From Acinetobacter sp. GSS19 (GTDB lineage Bacteria > Pseudomonadota > Gammaproteobacteria > Pseudomonadales > Moraxellaceae): a DNA stretch of 64,000 bases. The notes under the pieces were generated by a model. The model did not search any database, was not told where the DNA came from, and was given only the letters and a program-made list of their open reading frames with translations. The translations under genes and the position numbers were made by a program. Each line of letters opens with the position of its first letter. The stretch's first letter is position 1. Shown here piece after piece: positions 21,366 through 32,172 of this stretch. The stretch lies in contig NZ_CP117520.1 of the NCBI RefSeq assembly GCF_028621895.1, forward strand, positions 1-64,000, written 5' to 3'.

Positions 21366-21763
21366 TACAATAAATTATTATTTAATAAAACTTTATAATC
21401 TGCTTTTGATGAAATTGATCGGTCTGCATGGTTTTAATATTTCTGATGTCTATTATTATAATTTCATGTGAAATTTAACCTATTTTATAATTCATATCAC
21501 AGGTAATTTTATCAGCAAATTTTCGATTAATTTTGTTAAATATGTCACATTTATACATCAAAAATTATTACATTTTAAACTCAGCTCCACCCTGCTGTGA
21601 ATAAATAGGTTTTATCGATATACTATATTTTATTTAAGAACAAGAAATTAGAAATCTCTTCAGAATAAAATCTTTTACAATAAAAAATAAACAATATAAT
21701 AATTCTATATCGACAGCCCCTCACCTCGATAGCCAAAAAATATTTTATTTTTTAAGGTATAAA

Positions 21764-22598
21764 ATGAAACTAAATTCAAAGAAAATTTCTGCACTTAGTT
21801 TGGCTGTAATTTTTGCATTTGCAGCAAACCCAGGCAGCGCCAGTGGCAGAACCAGCATCAAAACCCGTTTTGATTTTGAATGAAGCGATTGCCAACAAGG
21901 CGGTGATCAAGGGTGAGTATGCAGTCTTAAAACTAGAACACCTCGATCTTGCTCCAGAATTGAAAGGTGTGCAGTTTGATTTCAATGAATTATTGAAAGC
22001 ACGTGATTACATCGTGAACGCTGGCTACGATTCAGCGGCTGCCGAAAAAGACTATGCATTATTTTCTTATAGCCGTTCTGCAAGCCGTACGATGGATCGT
22101 AAAATTGAGCAGCTAAAAGGTGCAGCACACGAACAATATATGGCGACCCTTGATCAGGCGTTTAAACAAGCGCCTGTTTTGGCCTATTATGAATATATGA
22201 CCACCGGCCAAGCCCCTCAACAAAAAGATTTGTATTCCCTCGTACAACATCAGAATGAGAAATATGGGCACTTGCGTTTAACTGAGTTGCCGATGGCATT
22301 ACAAGGTGAGAAGAATGACCTGTTTATGCTCAACCTGCTCAGCAAAGTCATCATGCCAGCAGACTCGGTGCTGACTTATCACTGGCATAAAACGCTATCA
22401 AAAAATAACATGGCACCATTCAAAGTAGAGTCAAACATGACTTGGGGTGACCTGTTTACGGCAAACCGTACCCAGCATGCTCAAGCGGCGATGAAAGCAG
22501 ATGAAGAAAATGCACAGCAACCTCTTGAGATCGCAGCATCTGCCTTATTAAAGCAACAGCGTCAGGATCAGCAGAAAGTGGCGATGACAACCAATTAA
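21764..22598 (+). CDS. Secreted hypothetical protein (one frame change)
   Basis: AAGG precedes ATG 21764. MKLNSKKISALSLAVIFAFA is a signal peptide; a single-base slip near 21810-21825 separates it from the body, which begins QTQAAPVAEPASKPVLILNE. About 278 residues, hydrophilic, Ala/Gln-rich at the end. The body contains SRSASRTMDRKIEQL and LLSKVIMPADSVLTYHWHKT. Family not recognised. Likely periplasmic. Followed by its own terminator. Confidence 0.6.
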
Positions 22599-22623
22599 AC
22601 GATTGGAACTTTATTTTTGTTTG

Positions 22624-22649
22624 AAAACAGGTATTGATATACCTGTTTT
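22624..22649 (+). terminator. Terminator after the secreted hypothetical protein
   Basis: Stem AAAACAGGTAT / ATACCTGTTTT with a four-base loop, then T-rich DNA. The remaining 280 bases before 22930 hold nothing recognisable. Confidence 0.85.
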
Positions 22650-22929
22650 TTATTTTTAACGGGTATCATTTTCTATACATAGCTTGGGAATAACCCGATT
22701 AATCCAGAGGATTATAGGGGTGTCCATCATTGTAAAGAAAATGCTTTAGCATCCATGATATTTGTCGTGGACTCAATGAGCTTAAATTGACTCAGGCAGA
22801 GGATTTAAATTGAGATCTAAATAAGTCTTGTTTATGTGGCGGTAATATTAGTTGAAGGTGAGCTGTTTAAAATAAAGAGCAAAATTTGAGTGTGACAAAA
22901 CAAATATTATTTTAAATATCAGCTTAAAT

Positions 22930-23925
22930 ATGTTTAATATAGAACACCTTACAAAAATTACACCTGTACCGATGCAAAGCTTAGACCACGAAATCGTTCA
23001 ACTCTTTCAACAACATCAATATCCGCTCTGTGAAAAACTGACTGAAATGCTGAATGAGCATTTTTCGCATCAAACTGAACGACGGGGTTGTGGTTTTACG
23101 CAAGCGACTCGGGTACTGGCGGACTTTATTAATCTGCCTCGGATAGCGAGTGAATTGCATGATTTAAAACTGTTTAAACAGACCGAAGGACAAGTGCTGA
23201 AAACCCTGCTCAAGCAGACCCCGATTCAAGATTGGCACAATCTAGACCAGAACCCTGAGGTAGCGGTGCTGGTACAGCATAATCAGGCTGATTGGAACTC
23301 GGCGTTAATCCGGGAAATCGAGTTCCAAAACCAACTGCGGCAATTGGCACAACAGGCTGAAAAAGAAGAAAGCCGTTTATTTATCCAAATGCTCGCAGAT
23401 ATTATTCTGCCGAAAACACCTTTGCTAACCCACTTGGTTGAATTGCCGACCTTGGCTGAAAAACCCAAAGTCGGTTCCTGCCCAATGGCCGAGAATTTTT
23501 TCTTAAAAATTGCACATGGACGCATTTTAAGAAAAGGTCAGGTAAATATTATTGTTGATCAGCATTATCAGCCGTTATTGCTGGAAAAGCTGAATATGGG
23601 TGATGACCATTCCTGTATCAGTTTAAAGCCGGTGTTGATGAATGGGGTTTGTGTGCCTGCAGGCTCATTATTTTCTGTGCAGTACGATGCAGCGGCCATT
23701 CAAAATAAAATCGAAAATCAGCATTTACCTGGTTTTGTGATTCCCTATAGTGAAATTCCCGGATTCTGGTATTTACGTTTAACCACACTCGCGGTTTCTC
23801 CAGAAAATCGTGCACGTACCTTTAGCACACATTTCCAGCAGCAAATCGACAATGGCTTATTTAGCCCGGAATCAACAATGCTGCAACAACTTGCCGACAT
23901 CGCCTCAGCGCAAATTCGGAACTAA
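22930..23925 (+). CDS. Hypothetical protein paired with a deacetylase-like gene
   Basis: 331 residues, intact. MFNIEHLTKITPVPMQSLDH, Gln- and Leu-rich helical first half (about 1-165), then a probable beta domain with FFLKIAHGRILRKGQVNIIV, LMNGVCVPAGSLFSVQYDAA and IPGFWYLRLTTLAVSPENRA. One CPMAENF segment at about residue 187. No motif I can name. Stop is four bases before the deacetylase start, so the two are almost certainly cotranscribed. Confidence 0.6.
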   Translation: MFNIEHLTKITPVPMQSLDHEIVQLFQQHQYPLCEKLTEMLNEHFSHQTERRGCGFTQATRVLADFINLPRIASELHDLKLFKQTEGQVLKTLLKQTPIQDWHNLDQNPEVAVLVQHNQADWNSALIREIEFQNQLRQLAQQAEKEESRLFIQMLADIILPKTPLLTHLVELPTLAEKPKVGSCPMAENFFLKIAHGRILRKGQVNIIVDQHYQPLLLEKLNMGDDHSCISLKPVLMNGVCVPAGSLFSVQYDAAAIQNKIENQHLPGFVIPYSEIPGFWYLRLTTLAVSPENRARTFSTHFQQQIDNGLFSPESTMLQQLADIASAQIRN

Positions 23926-23929
23926 ACCC

Positions 23930-24802
23930 ATGTTACAGGTCTGTTATTCTCCGCATTATTATGCAACAACGCATACCAACAGCATGGAAAAATTAACCGC
24001 TGTGGCCAAGGCCCTAGAGGCCTCTGGTGGTTTTCAGTTTCATGAGCCAGAGCCGATTGATTTGGATTTGCTCAAACAATTGCACGATCCCGCCTATGTC
24101 GAGGCCTTTGATACTGGAACACCGAGAAAATTAGCTACGTTTCAGGGTTTTAAACAGTGGAATACGCAATTAAGAGATGCCATTTACCGGATCAATGCCG
24201 GGCAGATTCAAGCGGCGGAGCTGGCCTGGCAACACCGGATTTCTGCGAATATCGCCCAAGGCTTTCATCATGCGCAATATCAATGCGGGGTTGCCTTTTG
24301 TACCTTTAATGGACTCGCCCTGATTGCCCAGCAGTTTCCGCAGAAAAAAATCTTCGTGTTGGATTGTGACCAGCATGGTGGCGATGGGACGGCAGAATTT
24401 ACCCTGAGATTGAATAATCTGTTTAATTTCAGCATTTTCGCCTTGACCTTAGGTTGCCGCAGTTATGAGCGTGCACTGACACGCCAGATCCATAAACAGC
24501 ATGGTAATTTTGCACAATATCGTGACGCCATTATTGAAGCGTTTGACCGCGCGATGGCTTGGCAAGCCGATTTAATTGTCTATCAGGCCGGCATGGACTG
24601 TCATCAGGATGATCCCTGCGGTTCGTCTTGGTTCAGCTCGGAATATATCCGCCAGCGTGATGAACTGGTCTTTCGATTGGCCAAGCAGCATCAAATTCCG
24701 CTGATGTTTGTACTGGCTGGTGGTTATCAGGATCTAGCCACTTTGACCGCCCTGCACACGGGGACTTTTAAAATTGCTTATGACGTTTATTATGCTGGGT
24801 AA
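23930..24802 (+). CDS. Histone deacetylase superfamily amidohydrolase
   Basis: 290 residues from ATG 23930. Family motifs are in order: ANIAQGFHHAQYQCG with the His pair, VLDCDQHGGDGTA giving Asp and His zinc ligands, and QAGMDCHQDDP giving the third Asp ligand; LAGGYQD is the C-terminal glycine motif. Bacterial members deacetylate small substrates such as acetylpolyamines or acetoin-related compounds. The frame is open upstream to 23810, but the ATG at 23930 fits the family start MLQVCYSPHYYATTH. Second gene of a two-gene unit with an unknown partner. Confidence 0.85.
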   Translation: MLQVCYSPHYYATTHTNSMEKLTAVAKALEASGGFQFHEPEPIDLDLLKQLHDPAYVEAFDTGTPRKLATFQGFKQWNTQLRDAIYRINAGQIQAAELAWQHRISANIAQGFHHAQYQCGVAFCTFNGLALIAQQFPQKKIFVLDCDQHGGDGTAEFTLRLNNLFNFSIFALTLGCRSYERALTRQIHKQHGNFAQYRDAIIEAFDRAMAWQADLIVYQAGMDCHQDDPCGSSWFSSEYIRQRDELVFRLAKQHQIPLMFVLAGGYQDLATLTALHTGTFKIAYDVYYAG

Positions 24803-25063
24803 CCTGATTTTTGAATTGCATAATCATCACGTCCAAATAGAACTAAAAAATTTTAAGCCGGCATTAAGTGCAACCCTGTATCATAAAATTAAATTTAATC
24901 CTGATAAAAATAGGACGCTTGCTATTTGAATCACCGCTTTTATTTCTAATCTGGAAGACGTGAGCAAATGGCTGGGAAGAATTTATCCACTGGTTAGAGA
25001 AATCTCGATCCATGGTGGTTAATCTCCCCGATTCCTAAAAGTTTACTAGCGACTGGAGCAGCC

Positions 25064-25978
25064 ATGTCTGTACAGCATTTCGATGACGATACGCATGAAG
25101 ATGATTTAATTAGTCCCGAAGAACGTGCCCGAGCTGCCAGCAAAACCACCTGGGTCAGTGTTTTTGTGAACCTGTTTTTGTCGATCTTCCAGATTGTGGT
25201 GGGGATTTTTGCCAAATCGCAAGGTTTGATTGCCGATGGTATCCATACCTTAAGTGATTTGATCGCCGACTTCATCGTACTGTTTGCCAATCATCACAGT
25301 CAAAAAGATGCCGATGAGGATCATCCCTTTGGTCATTACCGCTTCGAAAATGCCGCGTCTTTTATTCTGGGATTACTGTTGCTTGGGGTTGGCGTGGGCA
25401 TGCTGGTGGTGGCCACGGAAAAAATTCTGAACCCTGAACAAATTCCTAAGGTACAAGCGGTTGCCTTATATATCGCGATGTTGGCTTTGGTCGGCAAGGA
25501 ATTCCTGTTCCGCTATATGCTAAAAGTGGCCAAGAAAGTCAAATCCAGCATGCTGGTGGCCAATGCCTGGCATGCACGCTCAGATGCGGCTTCCTCGCTG
25601 GTGGTCATGGTCGGGATTGGCGGCAACCTGTTGGGTTATCCGATTCTGGATCCGATCGCGGCGTTAATTGTTGGTTTGATGATTATCAAAATGGGCTGGG
25701 AATTTGGCTGGGAAGCCTTAAGTGATCTGATGGATCGTGCCGCAGCGGAGCATGAAATCCAGGCCATTGAACAGACATTCCTGGCGACAGAGGGTATTCT
25801 TGGCGTGCATAACATCCGTACCCGTAAAATGGGTGATATGATCATCGTGGATGCTCATATTGAGGTCGATGGTACACTCAATGTGCGCCAAGGCCATGAT
25901 ATTTCAGTGAATGCAAGAAACCGGGTGATGCAGCAACACCGCGTGATTGATGTGATCACCCATATTGATCCAGTGTAG
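25064..25978 (+). CDS. Cation diffusion facilitator family transporter
   Basis: 304 residues. Six membrane spans; metal site A DxxxD is visible in [16 protein letters not shown] and [12 protein letters not shown], and [12 protein letters not shown] is the DHxxGH-like loop of the family. A soluble C-terminal domain follows ([39 protein letters not shown]). A proton-driven exporter of Fe2+, Zn2+ or Mn2+. Converges with and overlaps the ABC ATPase gene by 23 bases at 25956-25978. Confidence 0.9.
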   Translation: MSVQHFDDDTHEDDLISPEERARAASKTTWVSVFVNLFLSIFQIVVGIFAKSQGLIADGIHTLSDLIADFIVLFANHHSQKDADEDHPFGHYRFENAASFILGLLLLGVGVGMLVVATEKILNPEQIPKVQAVALYIAMLALVGKEFLFRYMLKVAKKVKSSMLVANAWHARSDAASSLVVMVGIGGNLLGYPILDPIAALIVGLMIIKMGWEFGWEALSDLMDRAAAEHEIQAIEQTFLATEGILGVHNIRTRKMGDMIIVDAHIEVDGTLNVRQGHDISVNARNRVMQQHRVIDVITHIDPV

Positions 25979-26688
25979 CGATTGCATTATTCAGTGTATC
26001 GCTCTGGATACGACCATCCACCAGATGGATGGTGCGATCTGAGGTGGCAGACAGGCGTGGATCATGGGTTACTAAGAGTACGGCACAGCCACGTTCTTCA
26101 TGGACTTTACGGAACAGTTCAAACACTTCTGCTGCGGTTTGAGTATCCAGATTTCCAGTAGGTTCATCGGCCAGCAATAAGGCCGGATCGGTGATCAGCG
26201 CTCGGGCAATCGCGACGCGCTGTTGCTGACCGCCAGAGAGTTCATTCGGTTTGCGATCCGCAAACTTTTCTAGCCCACGGCGGCCAACAAAGCACGAGCT
26301 TTGTCCAAGGCAGCTCGATCAGGTTTGCCATGTGTCAGCATCAATGGCATCAGCACATTATTGAGTGCTGTAAAGGCCTGGATCAGATGATGAAACTGAA
26401 AAACAAAACCAATGCTGTGTCCGCGTAGCCTGTACGCCCAGCATCATCCATTTGGCTGGTGGCCTGGCCTAACAGATAAAGCTCACCACTGCTCGGCCGA
26501 TCCAGTAAACCCAGAATATTCAATAAGGTACTTTTACCCGAGCCGGAAGGGCCAATCAGGGCAGCAAAATCACTGCGATCGATACATAAATCAAGGCCAT
26601 GCAAGACCTCTACCTCATTGGGCTGACCAATATTGTAAGACTTGCGCAGCGCCTCCAAGCGCAGAACTTCATGGACAGGATCAGACAT
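25956..26688 (-). CDS. ABC transporter ATP-binding protein, LolD/DevA/MacB type (frame-interrupted)
   Basis: ATG 26688 lies inside the end of the permease gene. [20 protein letters not shown], Walker [21 protein letters not shown], signature helix [17 protein letters not shown] in the opposite frame near 26205-26260, and Walker B/H-loop [19 protein letters not shown] ... [10 protein letters not shown]. About 243 residues. Frame changes near 26270 and 26425. Third gene of a minus-strand operon adaptor-permease-ATPase. Confidence 0.87.
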
Positions 26689-27899
26689 GACGAATCGCCT
26701 CCACAGGATCGAGTGCTGCCGCGCGAGCCGGTACAGCGGCAGCTAAGACACCGGTGAGCGTTGCCAGTAGCAATGCTAACAGCACCAGTTTGCTCGACAC
26801 GGGAATATAAAATAAACCCGGGCCGAAGTGATTAAAGACCCAGACCAGGGCATAACTAGCTGCGCTGCCCACCACTGAGCCGAGCAGGCCAAACATGGCA
26901 CCTTGAAACAGAAAAATGCGCAAGATTTGCTGTCGGGTTGCACCTGTCGCACGCAAAATGCCAATTTCCCGGGTTCGCTGTACCACGCTCACCGATAAGA
27001 CACTGGCAATCCCAAAGGCCACAGAAATGGCCACGAAGACGATAATCATGCTGGTCGACAGGCTTTGTGCCGAAATGGCATTCATGAGCTGGGCATTGGT
27101 TTTGATCCAGCTTTCAGCTTGCAGCGAAGTTAAACGTCCGACTTGTGCCGCAATTTCATCAGCCTGGAAAATATCGGCAACCGTCAGGTCGATGACCGTG
27201 ACCCCGCCCGGAAGACTGAGCAGGGATTGTGCCTGTTTCAGGTCCAGATAAACATAACGTGCGTCCAGTTCACGCACACCGAGTTCAAAAATCCCGGCAA
27301 TATTCACCACTGCACTGTTTTGCTGGCCAGTATCCAAGCGTAGTTTGCTACCAACCTGCACACCTAAGTCATCCGCCAGCTGGCTGCCAATTAGCACGTT
27401 GTCCGCACCTACCCGCAGCTGGCCACTGATCAGATAGTTTTTGAGCGGGATAATTCTTTGATAACGTTCTACATCGATGCCCACCAGCGCGACGGATTCC
27501 AGAGCATCACCGCGCTGGGCAAAGGCTGGACCCGAGACCACGGGAGAGACCGCGGTGAGTACCGGCAGCTGATCGAGTGGCTGTCACTTGTTGCCAGTTG
27601 TTGATTGAACGCAGGCGCTGCGCACGTTTGTCTTCCAGCAACAGTTGCAAGGTTCCGGGACGGGGTAGGGCAATGTGATTGACATCATCGGGTGACAGTA
27701 CACGAATATGTGCTTGAGTGCCCAAGGTGCGCTGGATAATATTCGATTGCAACCCTTGCATCAGTGCCGAAACAAACACAATGACCGCCACCCCCACGGC
27801 AACGCCCACCGTGATCATGATCGACTGTGCGCGTCCCTCGCGTAAGAAACTGACGGCGATGGTCCATTCAATCCAGAGTCGTCCGAGTAGTTTTTTCAA
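26681..27899 (-). CDS. FtsX/MacB-type ABC permease (frame-interrupted)
   Basis: TTG start at 27899 overlaps the adaptor stop (TTGA). MKKLLGRLWIEWTIAVSFLR, the first span IMITVGVAVGVAVIVFVSAL, a periplasmic MacB-like domain (GVRELDARYVYLDLKQAQSL), then spans IVFVAISVAFGIASVLSVSV, FGLLGSVVGSAASYALVWVF and LLALLLATLTGVLAAAVPAR with the end [11 protein letters not shown] typical of FtsX-domain permeases. About 405 residues. One break near 27550. Works with the adaptor and ATPase to move a substrate, perhaps a lipid or peptide, out of the inner membrane. Confidence 0.87.
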
Positions 27900-29119
27900 T
27901 CGAATTTCACCGGTAGTTCATTTTTGCTATCTGCATCGGCACGCGCTGCAACGGGTATTTTTTCTGGTTTGACCCGTACACGGGTACCTTCTGCAAGTGA
28001 GGTGGTTGGGGTGGATAGAACCTCATCACCAGATTTTAAGCCCGCAATCACTTCTGACATCGCCAGACCGCGTAAACCCAAGGTGATGCGCTGACGCTGT
28101 ATTTTGCCCTGACGGACTAACAGCACAGTTGCCCGGGTACCTTGCACATCTGTTAATGCATCATTCGGGATAACCAGTGCCCGTTCGCGTTTGGCTGTTT
28201 CAATATTCACTGAAACGGTCATATCCTGACGTAAAAATTCAGGGACGGGATTCACCGCTAGACGAACTTCCACGGTTCCACGCTGCGGATCAATGCTTGG
28301 TGCAATAAAATTGATCCGTGCGGGAAAAGGCTGATCGGGATAGGCATCCGCGATGACGCTCGCTGGCTGCTGTAAGGCAAGCTGCGGTAAATTGCGTTCA
28401 TCGAGCGGTACACGAATTTCCGTATCCCCTGCTAAAGCGATGGTCAGCAGTGTCTTGCCAGGCTGAACCACATCACCCGGTTCGACATGGCGAGTTAGGA
28501 TGGTACCGGCCGTTTCGGCACGAATTTGGGTTTTGCCAGTTGGGCCTGCAATGCTGCCAGACGTTCACGTAGCAATCTCTCCTCCACATTGCCAGGTGCC
28601 AGTGCAGTCGCTTTTAAGCGTGCTGACTCGAAGTTATTCCGCGCTAGGCGTTCGGCTTTTCTGCTTGTTCCGCATTTCAGCCGAGACGATGCCGGGTTCA
28701 GTGAGATCGCGTCTGCGGTTTGCTTCCCGGCTGGCCTGTTCCAGTTGTGCTTTGGCATTGGCCAAGTCCACTGCGGCCTGAGGACGACGGTTGCTAGCCA
28801 ACTCGGCCAGTGCAGTCTCAGCCTGTCGGACTTGAGCCGCGATTTCATCCGATTTCAGCACCAAGAGTAGGTCTCCTTGTGCAACCCGATCACCTTCCTG
28901 TACACGCCGCTCAAGTACCACGCCTGTGATTTCACTCCCCACCTGGGTACGTGCGACCGTTGAAACGCGTCCTGTGGCTACTACTGTTTGTACCAGCGGC
29001 ATTGCGCTAATACGATAGCTTGCCACCAGAGGACCTTGCCACCAGCGAAAAACTGCAAAATCTGCGACGAGGATAAGCAGGACAATTATCGCGATATATT
29101 TGTAGTGGATAGTGCGCAA
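27896..29119 (-). CDS. Periplasmic adaptor (HlyD/MacA-like) of the ABC exporter (frame-interrupted)
   Basis: TTG 29119 is chosen because AGGAG lies seven bases upstream. MRTIHYKYIAIIVLLILVAD is the membrane anchor; VVATGRVSTVARTQVGSEIT and VQEGDRVAQGDLLLVL form the lipoyl barrel; a coiled coil follows (ETALAELASNRRPQAAVDLA), then the second barrel half VQPGKTLLTIALAGDTEIRV and the beta-barrel FIAPSIDPQRGTVEVRLAVN. About 405 residues. Frame changes near 28485 and 28650. First gene of the minus-strand exporter operon; no outer-membrane duct gene is next to it. Confidence 0.87.
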
Positions 29120-29556
29120 TCAGCTTCTCCTGTTTGGATTAAAGCCTCGGATTTCGGTGAATCAAATACAGCTTGTTGGTATTTACTTGGTATGGACTAT
29201 AAATGTTTATCGAAAGCTCTGACAAGAGATTTAAACTTTGCAATCCTGCTGTTAGAAATTAAGGCGGATCAGCAACAGTAATTTATAAGGGAACCATATC
29301 TTTTATCTAGATACCCCAATCTTGGCAAGAGTCACCGACATAAAATACACTAAATAACATAATTTGTATTTTAATAAACCCTATATATAACAGTTATATA
29401 GGATTTTTATTTTGTGTGGTGTAATTTAAGGTAGGGTGGGGTAAGCACAAGTTGGTCACTTTAAAATTCATATAAATTCAACAATAATAACCAACATAAA
29501 ATCTACTTCTGTTTTTATAATTTTTATTTTTGATAAAAATTTTTTTAGCTGTGGGG
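29120..29556. other. AT-rich gap before the IS5-type element
   Basis: Contains promoter space for the exporter operon and, at 29488-29550, repeat B. An open frame to 29281 has no family resemblance and is probably chance. Confidence 0.4.
29488..29550 (+). repeat. Repeat B, copy 1
   Basis: TAACCAACATAAAATCTACT and the following T/A-rich run to TTTAGCT recur at 34845-34913, same direction, with an extra run of about eight bases in the second copy. Copy 1 ends six bases before an IS5-type inverted repeat; copy 2 is also followed by an IS5-type end (34993). Confidence 0.7.
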
Positions 29557-30588
29557 GGCTTTGTTGCACAAACCTACCATTGAATGCTTCTGCATCAATA
29601 TAATTGCGGAATGAATAATCCCACTCCTAAAATCTATCGTACAACCAATTGGTCTTTTACAACCGAGCTTTGATAAACTGTGGAAATCTCTCGATCTGGT
29701 TTGATCCGACTACTCAATGGTATGCACAATCAAAAGTCAAACATGGTAGAAATCAAACCTATTCAGATGCTGCTATTCAATACTGCCTCATGATCAAATC
29801 TCTATTTCGGCTCTCTTTACGCATGGTCACTGGCTTTGTCCAGAGCCTTATTAAACTCTGTGGATTAAATTGGATAGCACCAGATTATTCGACCATTTGC
29901 AGAAGACAAAAGCATATTGATATTGCAATGCGCTATCAACAAAGTCGTGATGGTCTCCAGCTGCTCGTTGACTCTACTGGCTTGAAGTTTTTAGGTGAAG
30001 GTGAATGGAAACGTAAGAAACATCAGCCCGAATATCGTCGCCAATAGCGTAGACTTCACATTGATATAGATGCTGAAACGCTGCAAATACAGACCAGCTC
30101 GACAAACAATGTCAGTAATTCACAAGTACTCGAGGATTTACTTGATCAAATTCCACTTGATGAGCAGATTGATTGTGTCTATACAGATGGGGCTTATGAC
30201 ACGAAACACTGCAGAAAAGTCATTTCAGATCGAGAGGCATATGCGGTGATTCCGCCAAGAAAAAATGCGAAGCCTTGGAAAGACAAAAAGCTGAGCTCTT
30301 TAGAAAGAAATGAATAGTTGAAAACGGTTAAATGCCTAGGAAGAACAATTTGGAAAAAGTGGTCTGGGTATCATCGTCGAAGTTTGTTGGAAGCCAAGAT
30401 GCATTGCATTAAATTATTAGGCGATAAATTAACGGCAAGGAACTTTCTTAGTCAGGTGAATGAGATTCATGCCCATGTGGCAGTATTAAATAAATTTACG
30501 GAATTAGGCCGAGCTCATAACCAAGTTGTCTGTTAAATTTGAATGGCTTGGGGGAAATTCGGCTTTAAAATGTTTATGCAACAAAGCC
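29557..30588 (+). mobile_element. IS5-family (IS903 group) insertion sequence, 1032 bp
   Basis: Left end GGCTTTGTTGCACAAACC at 29557-29574 and right end (reverse complement) GGCTTTGTTGCATAAACA at 30571-30588: 16 of 18 identical. Size and ends match the IS903 group. No 9-base target duplication: the flanks are GCTGTGGGG and TATACAGAA, so one side was rearranged after insertion. It truncates a GNAT gene on the right. Confidence 0.88.
29611..30536 (+). pseudogene. IS5-family transposase, interrupted
   Basis: ATG 29611 opens MNNPTPKIYRTTNWSF, the conserved IS903-group start, then a base is missing in a T run near 29654. The DDE residues are visible: LVDSTGLKF, VYTDGAYDTKHC and YHRRSLLEAKMHCIK. 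A stop at 30045 and another at 30315 break the frame further. Ends FTELGRAHNQVVC. As written it cannot make a full transposase. Confidence 0.85.
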
Positions 30589-30726
30589 TATACAGAAGCG
30601 AAAAAACAGAACTGCTCAAGAGTTTATTGGCTAACTCATGAAACCAACTATCCAGCAAGAATCTTATATGATCAGTTGGCCGACAATACAGGCTTCATTC
30701 AGTATCGTAAGAATTTAGGTGCATAA
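30589..30726 (+). pseudogene. GNAT N-acetyltransferase, C-terminal fragment
   Basis: In frame from the IS end: YTEAKKQNCSRVYWLTHETN, then YPARILYDQLADNTGFIQYR, ending KNLGA. This is the last part of an acetyl-CoA-binding GNAT fold (helix 4 to strand 7, with N...AR.LY). The first two thirds are gone, replaced by the IS5 element, and they are not on its left side, so the insertion was followed by a deletion. Confidence 0.8.
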
Positions 30727-30758
30727 ATTTAAAAAACGTGGAACACAAAAATTCACAT

Positions 30759-30790
30759 AAAAGGCCCAATCATGTGTGAATGGGCTTTTA
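30759..30790. terminator. Bidirectional terminator
   Basis: AAAAGGCCCA / TGGGCTTTTA with one bulged G; an outer ATTCACAT / ATGTGTGAAT pairing is also possible. Lies between the GNAT fragment and the convergent DUF4142 gene. Confidence 0.6.
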
Positions 30791-30868
30791 TAAAAATCAT
30801 AAAATATTGATTTAAAAATAAATTATTGTGTTGTTTGCCAAAAAAATATCTACAAAATCAGTGGCTAC

Positions 30869-31469
30869 TTACTTTTCATTTATCTTGATAAGTATTTGTT
30901 TAGCTGTTTGTAAATGCTTGGCAACCGTGGTGCGAGTTTGTGCAAGCATACTTTTTAAATCTGAATTATTAGTGTTGGGTATCAATTGCTTATCGATAAG
31001 CATAAGAACTTTACGATGTTCTTTAACTTGACTCATCATATAGTCTTTATCAATTGTCGTATTAGATGATTTCGTAAGCTTACTAACGATCTTATCACTA
31101 TTTTTTTGCAGTGACGTACTGGTATGACTAACTTGTGGAGTTAATTGCAGACGACTCGCCAGCTCTTGAACCTTTGTCTCATTTGATGAGTGTTCATTAA
31201 TCATCATTTGAGCGTACTTACGGGTATCATCCGCTTTTAGCTTTGGCAATGCAGTTTTTGCCTGCTTAATCTCACCATGATTGGTCGTGCTTAATACTTT
31301 AATAATTCTATTATCAGTTAAAATCTCATTATTCGCATGCGGTAACTTAAGATGATTTTCCTTCCTGCGTAGATTCACGATCCATTGCCATAGCTTGGCA
31401 TGCTGTAAGACTTAATATGCCACTTACTGCCATACAGTTAATTATTTTCATCATATTGTTAGCTTTCAT
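30869..31469 (-). CDS. DUF4142 lipoprotein (one frame change)
   Basis: ATG 31469 gives MKANNMMKIINCMAVSGILS with lipobox LTAC. The frame then changes near 31355-31380. The rest reads IKVLSTTNHGEIKQAKTALP, TRKYAQMMINEHSSNETKV and DYMMSQVKEHRKVLMLIDKQ, the DUF4142 (ferritin-like four-helix) pattern with H residues in NHGE, NEHS and KEHR. About 195 residues. DUF4142 proteins are periplasmic and often stress-linked; exact role unknown. Low-GC like its surroundings. Confidence 0.82.
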
Positions 31470-31834
31470 CTTATAAACCTTAAGATTTTTATTGAATTGG
31501 CATTGATAAGATAGGTTAAAGGCATAAAAAAAGTGTAATATTTGAGCAGATTTTTTAGATAAATATATAAAATGCTATTAATTTAAGTAAAGATTTTCGT
31601 TTTTTTATTGAGAAAATATTTCTTATCTATTTCATTATGTCGAAAAAACTAAATAGCGACGGATTTTGTAGAAATCTTAAGTAATTCTATTCTGTTGTTA
31701 AAGGATAAGGGGTATTTTCTCTTAAACTTTTTACACACATCTTTAAGTATGTTTGGACGATGCAAAATTTCTCATAACAACGACTATACTTTTTAATAGA
31801 AGATGCCAAATGATTAGTCGTTGTTCATAAATTT

Positions 31835-31853
31835 AACAATGATAATGATTATG
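31835..31853 (+). promoter_or_regulatory. Candidate Fur box
   Basis: AACAATGATAATGATTATG matches the 19-base Fur consensus GATAATGATAATCATTATC at 15 of 19 positions. No gene starts directly after it on either strand (nearest: DUF4142 start 365 bases to the left, minus strand; a terminator 225 bases to the right). Confidence 0.45.
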
Positions 31854-32106
31854 AAGAGAAATTTATAAGTTTGAGAGGGAAGATTACTAGGTCATCACGC
31901 TCTCCGACTAGAAAATATGCGTAGAAGAGACCTAACAAGCCGCTAAAAACTCAACCGTAAAAAGCTGGAGTAAGACTCATCTATCAAGGTCTACATGACT
32001 ATGAATCTACTTTGCTTCTCCATTGAATTATGTGACAAAAGTAAATCGATCAAAAAACAACAGAGCTTGTGGATAGTAAAAATGAGAACTTATAACTCTC
32101 ATTTTT
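31854..32106 (+). ncRNA. Possible small RNA between a Fur box and a terminator
   Basis: The 250 bases after the Fur box have no frame of any length and end in a clean hairpin with a T run (32078-32106). This is the layout of an iron-regulated small RNA. A weak point is that the hairpin also suits the minus-strand lipoprotein gene at 32173. The rest of 31470-32172 shows nothing else. Confidence 0.25.
32078..32106. terminator. Bidirectional terminator
   Basis: Perfect 10-base stem AAAAATGAGA / TCTCATTTTT with a nine-base loop. A runs and T runs on both sides let it work for the minus-strand lipoprotein gene or for a plus-strand transcript. Confidence 0.8.
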
Positions 32107-32172
32107 GACTCTGAATACAGTAGGAGGCAATTTATAAGATCTACAGATCGAAATTTCTTTACATACATGAAA

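Noticed and set aside
28988..29281. Plus-strand open frame of 97 codons opposite the adaptor gene start
   Set aside because: Two thirds is antisense to the adaptor; the remaining tail has no family resemblance and no ribosome site.
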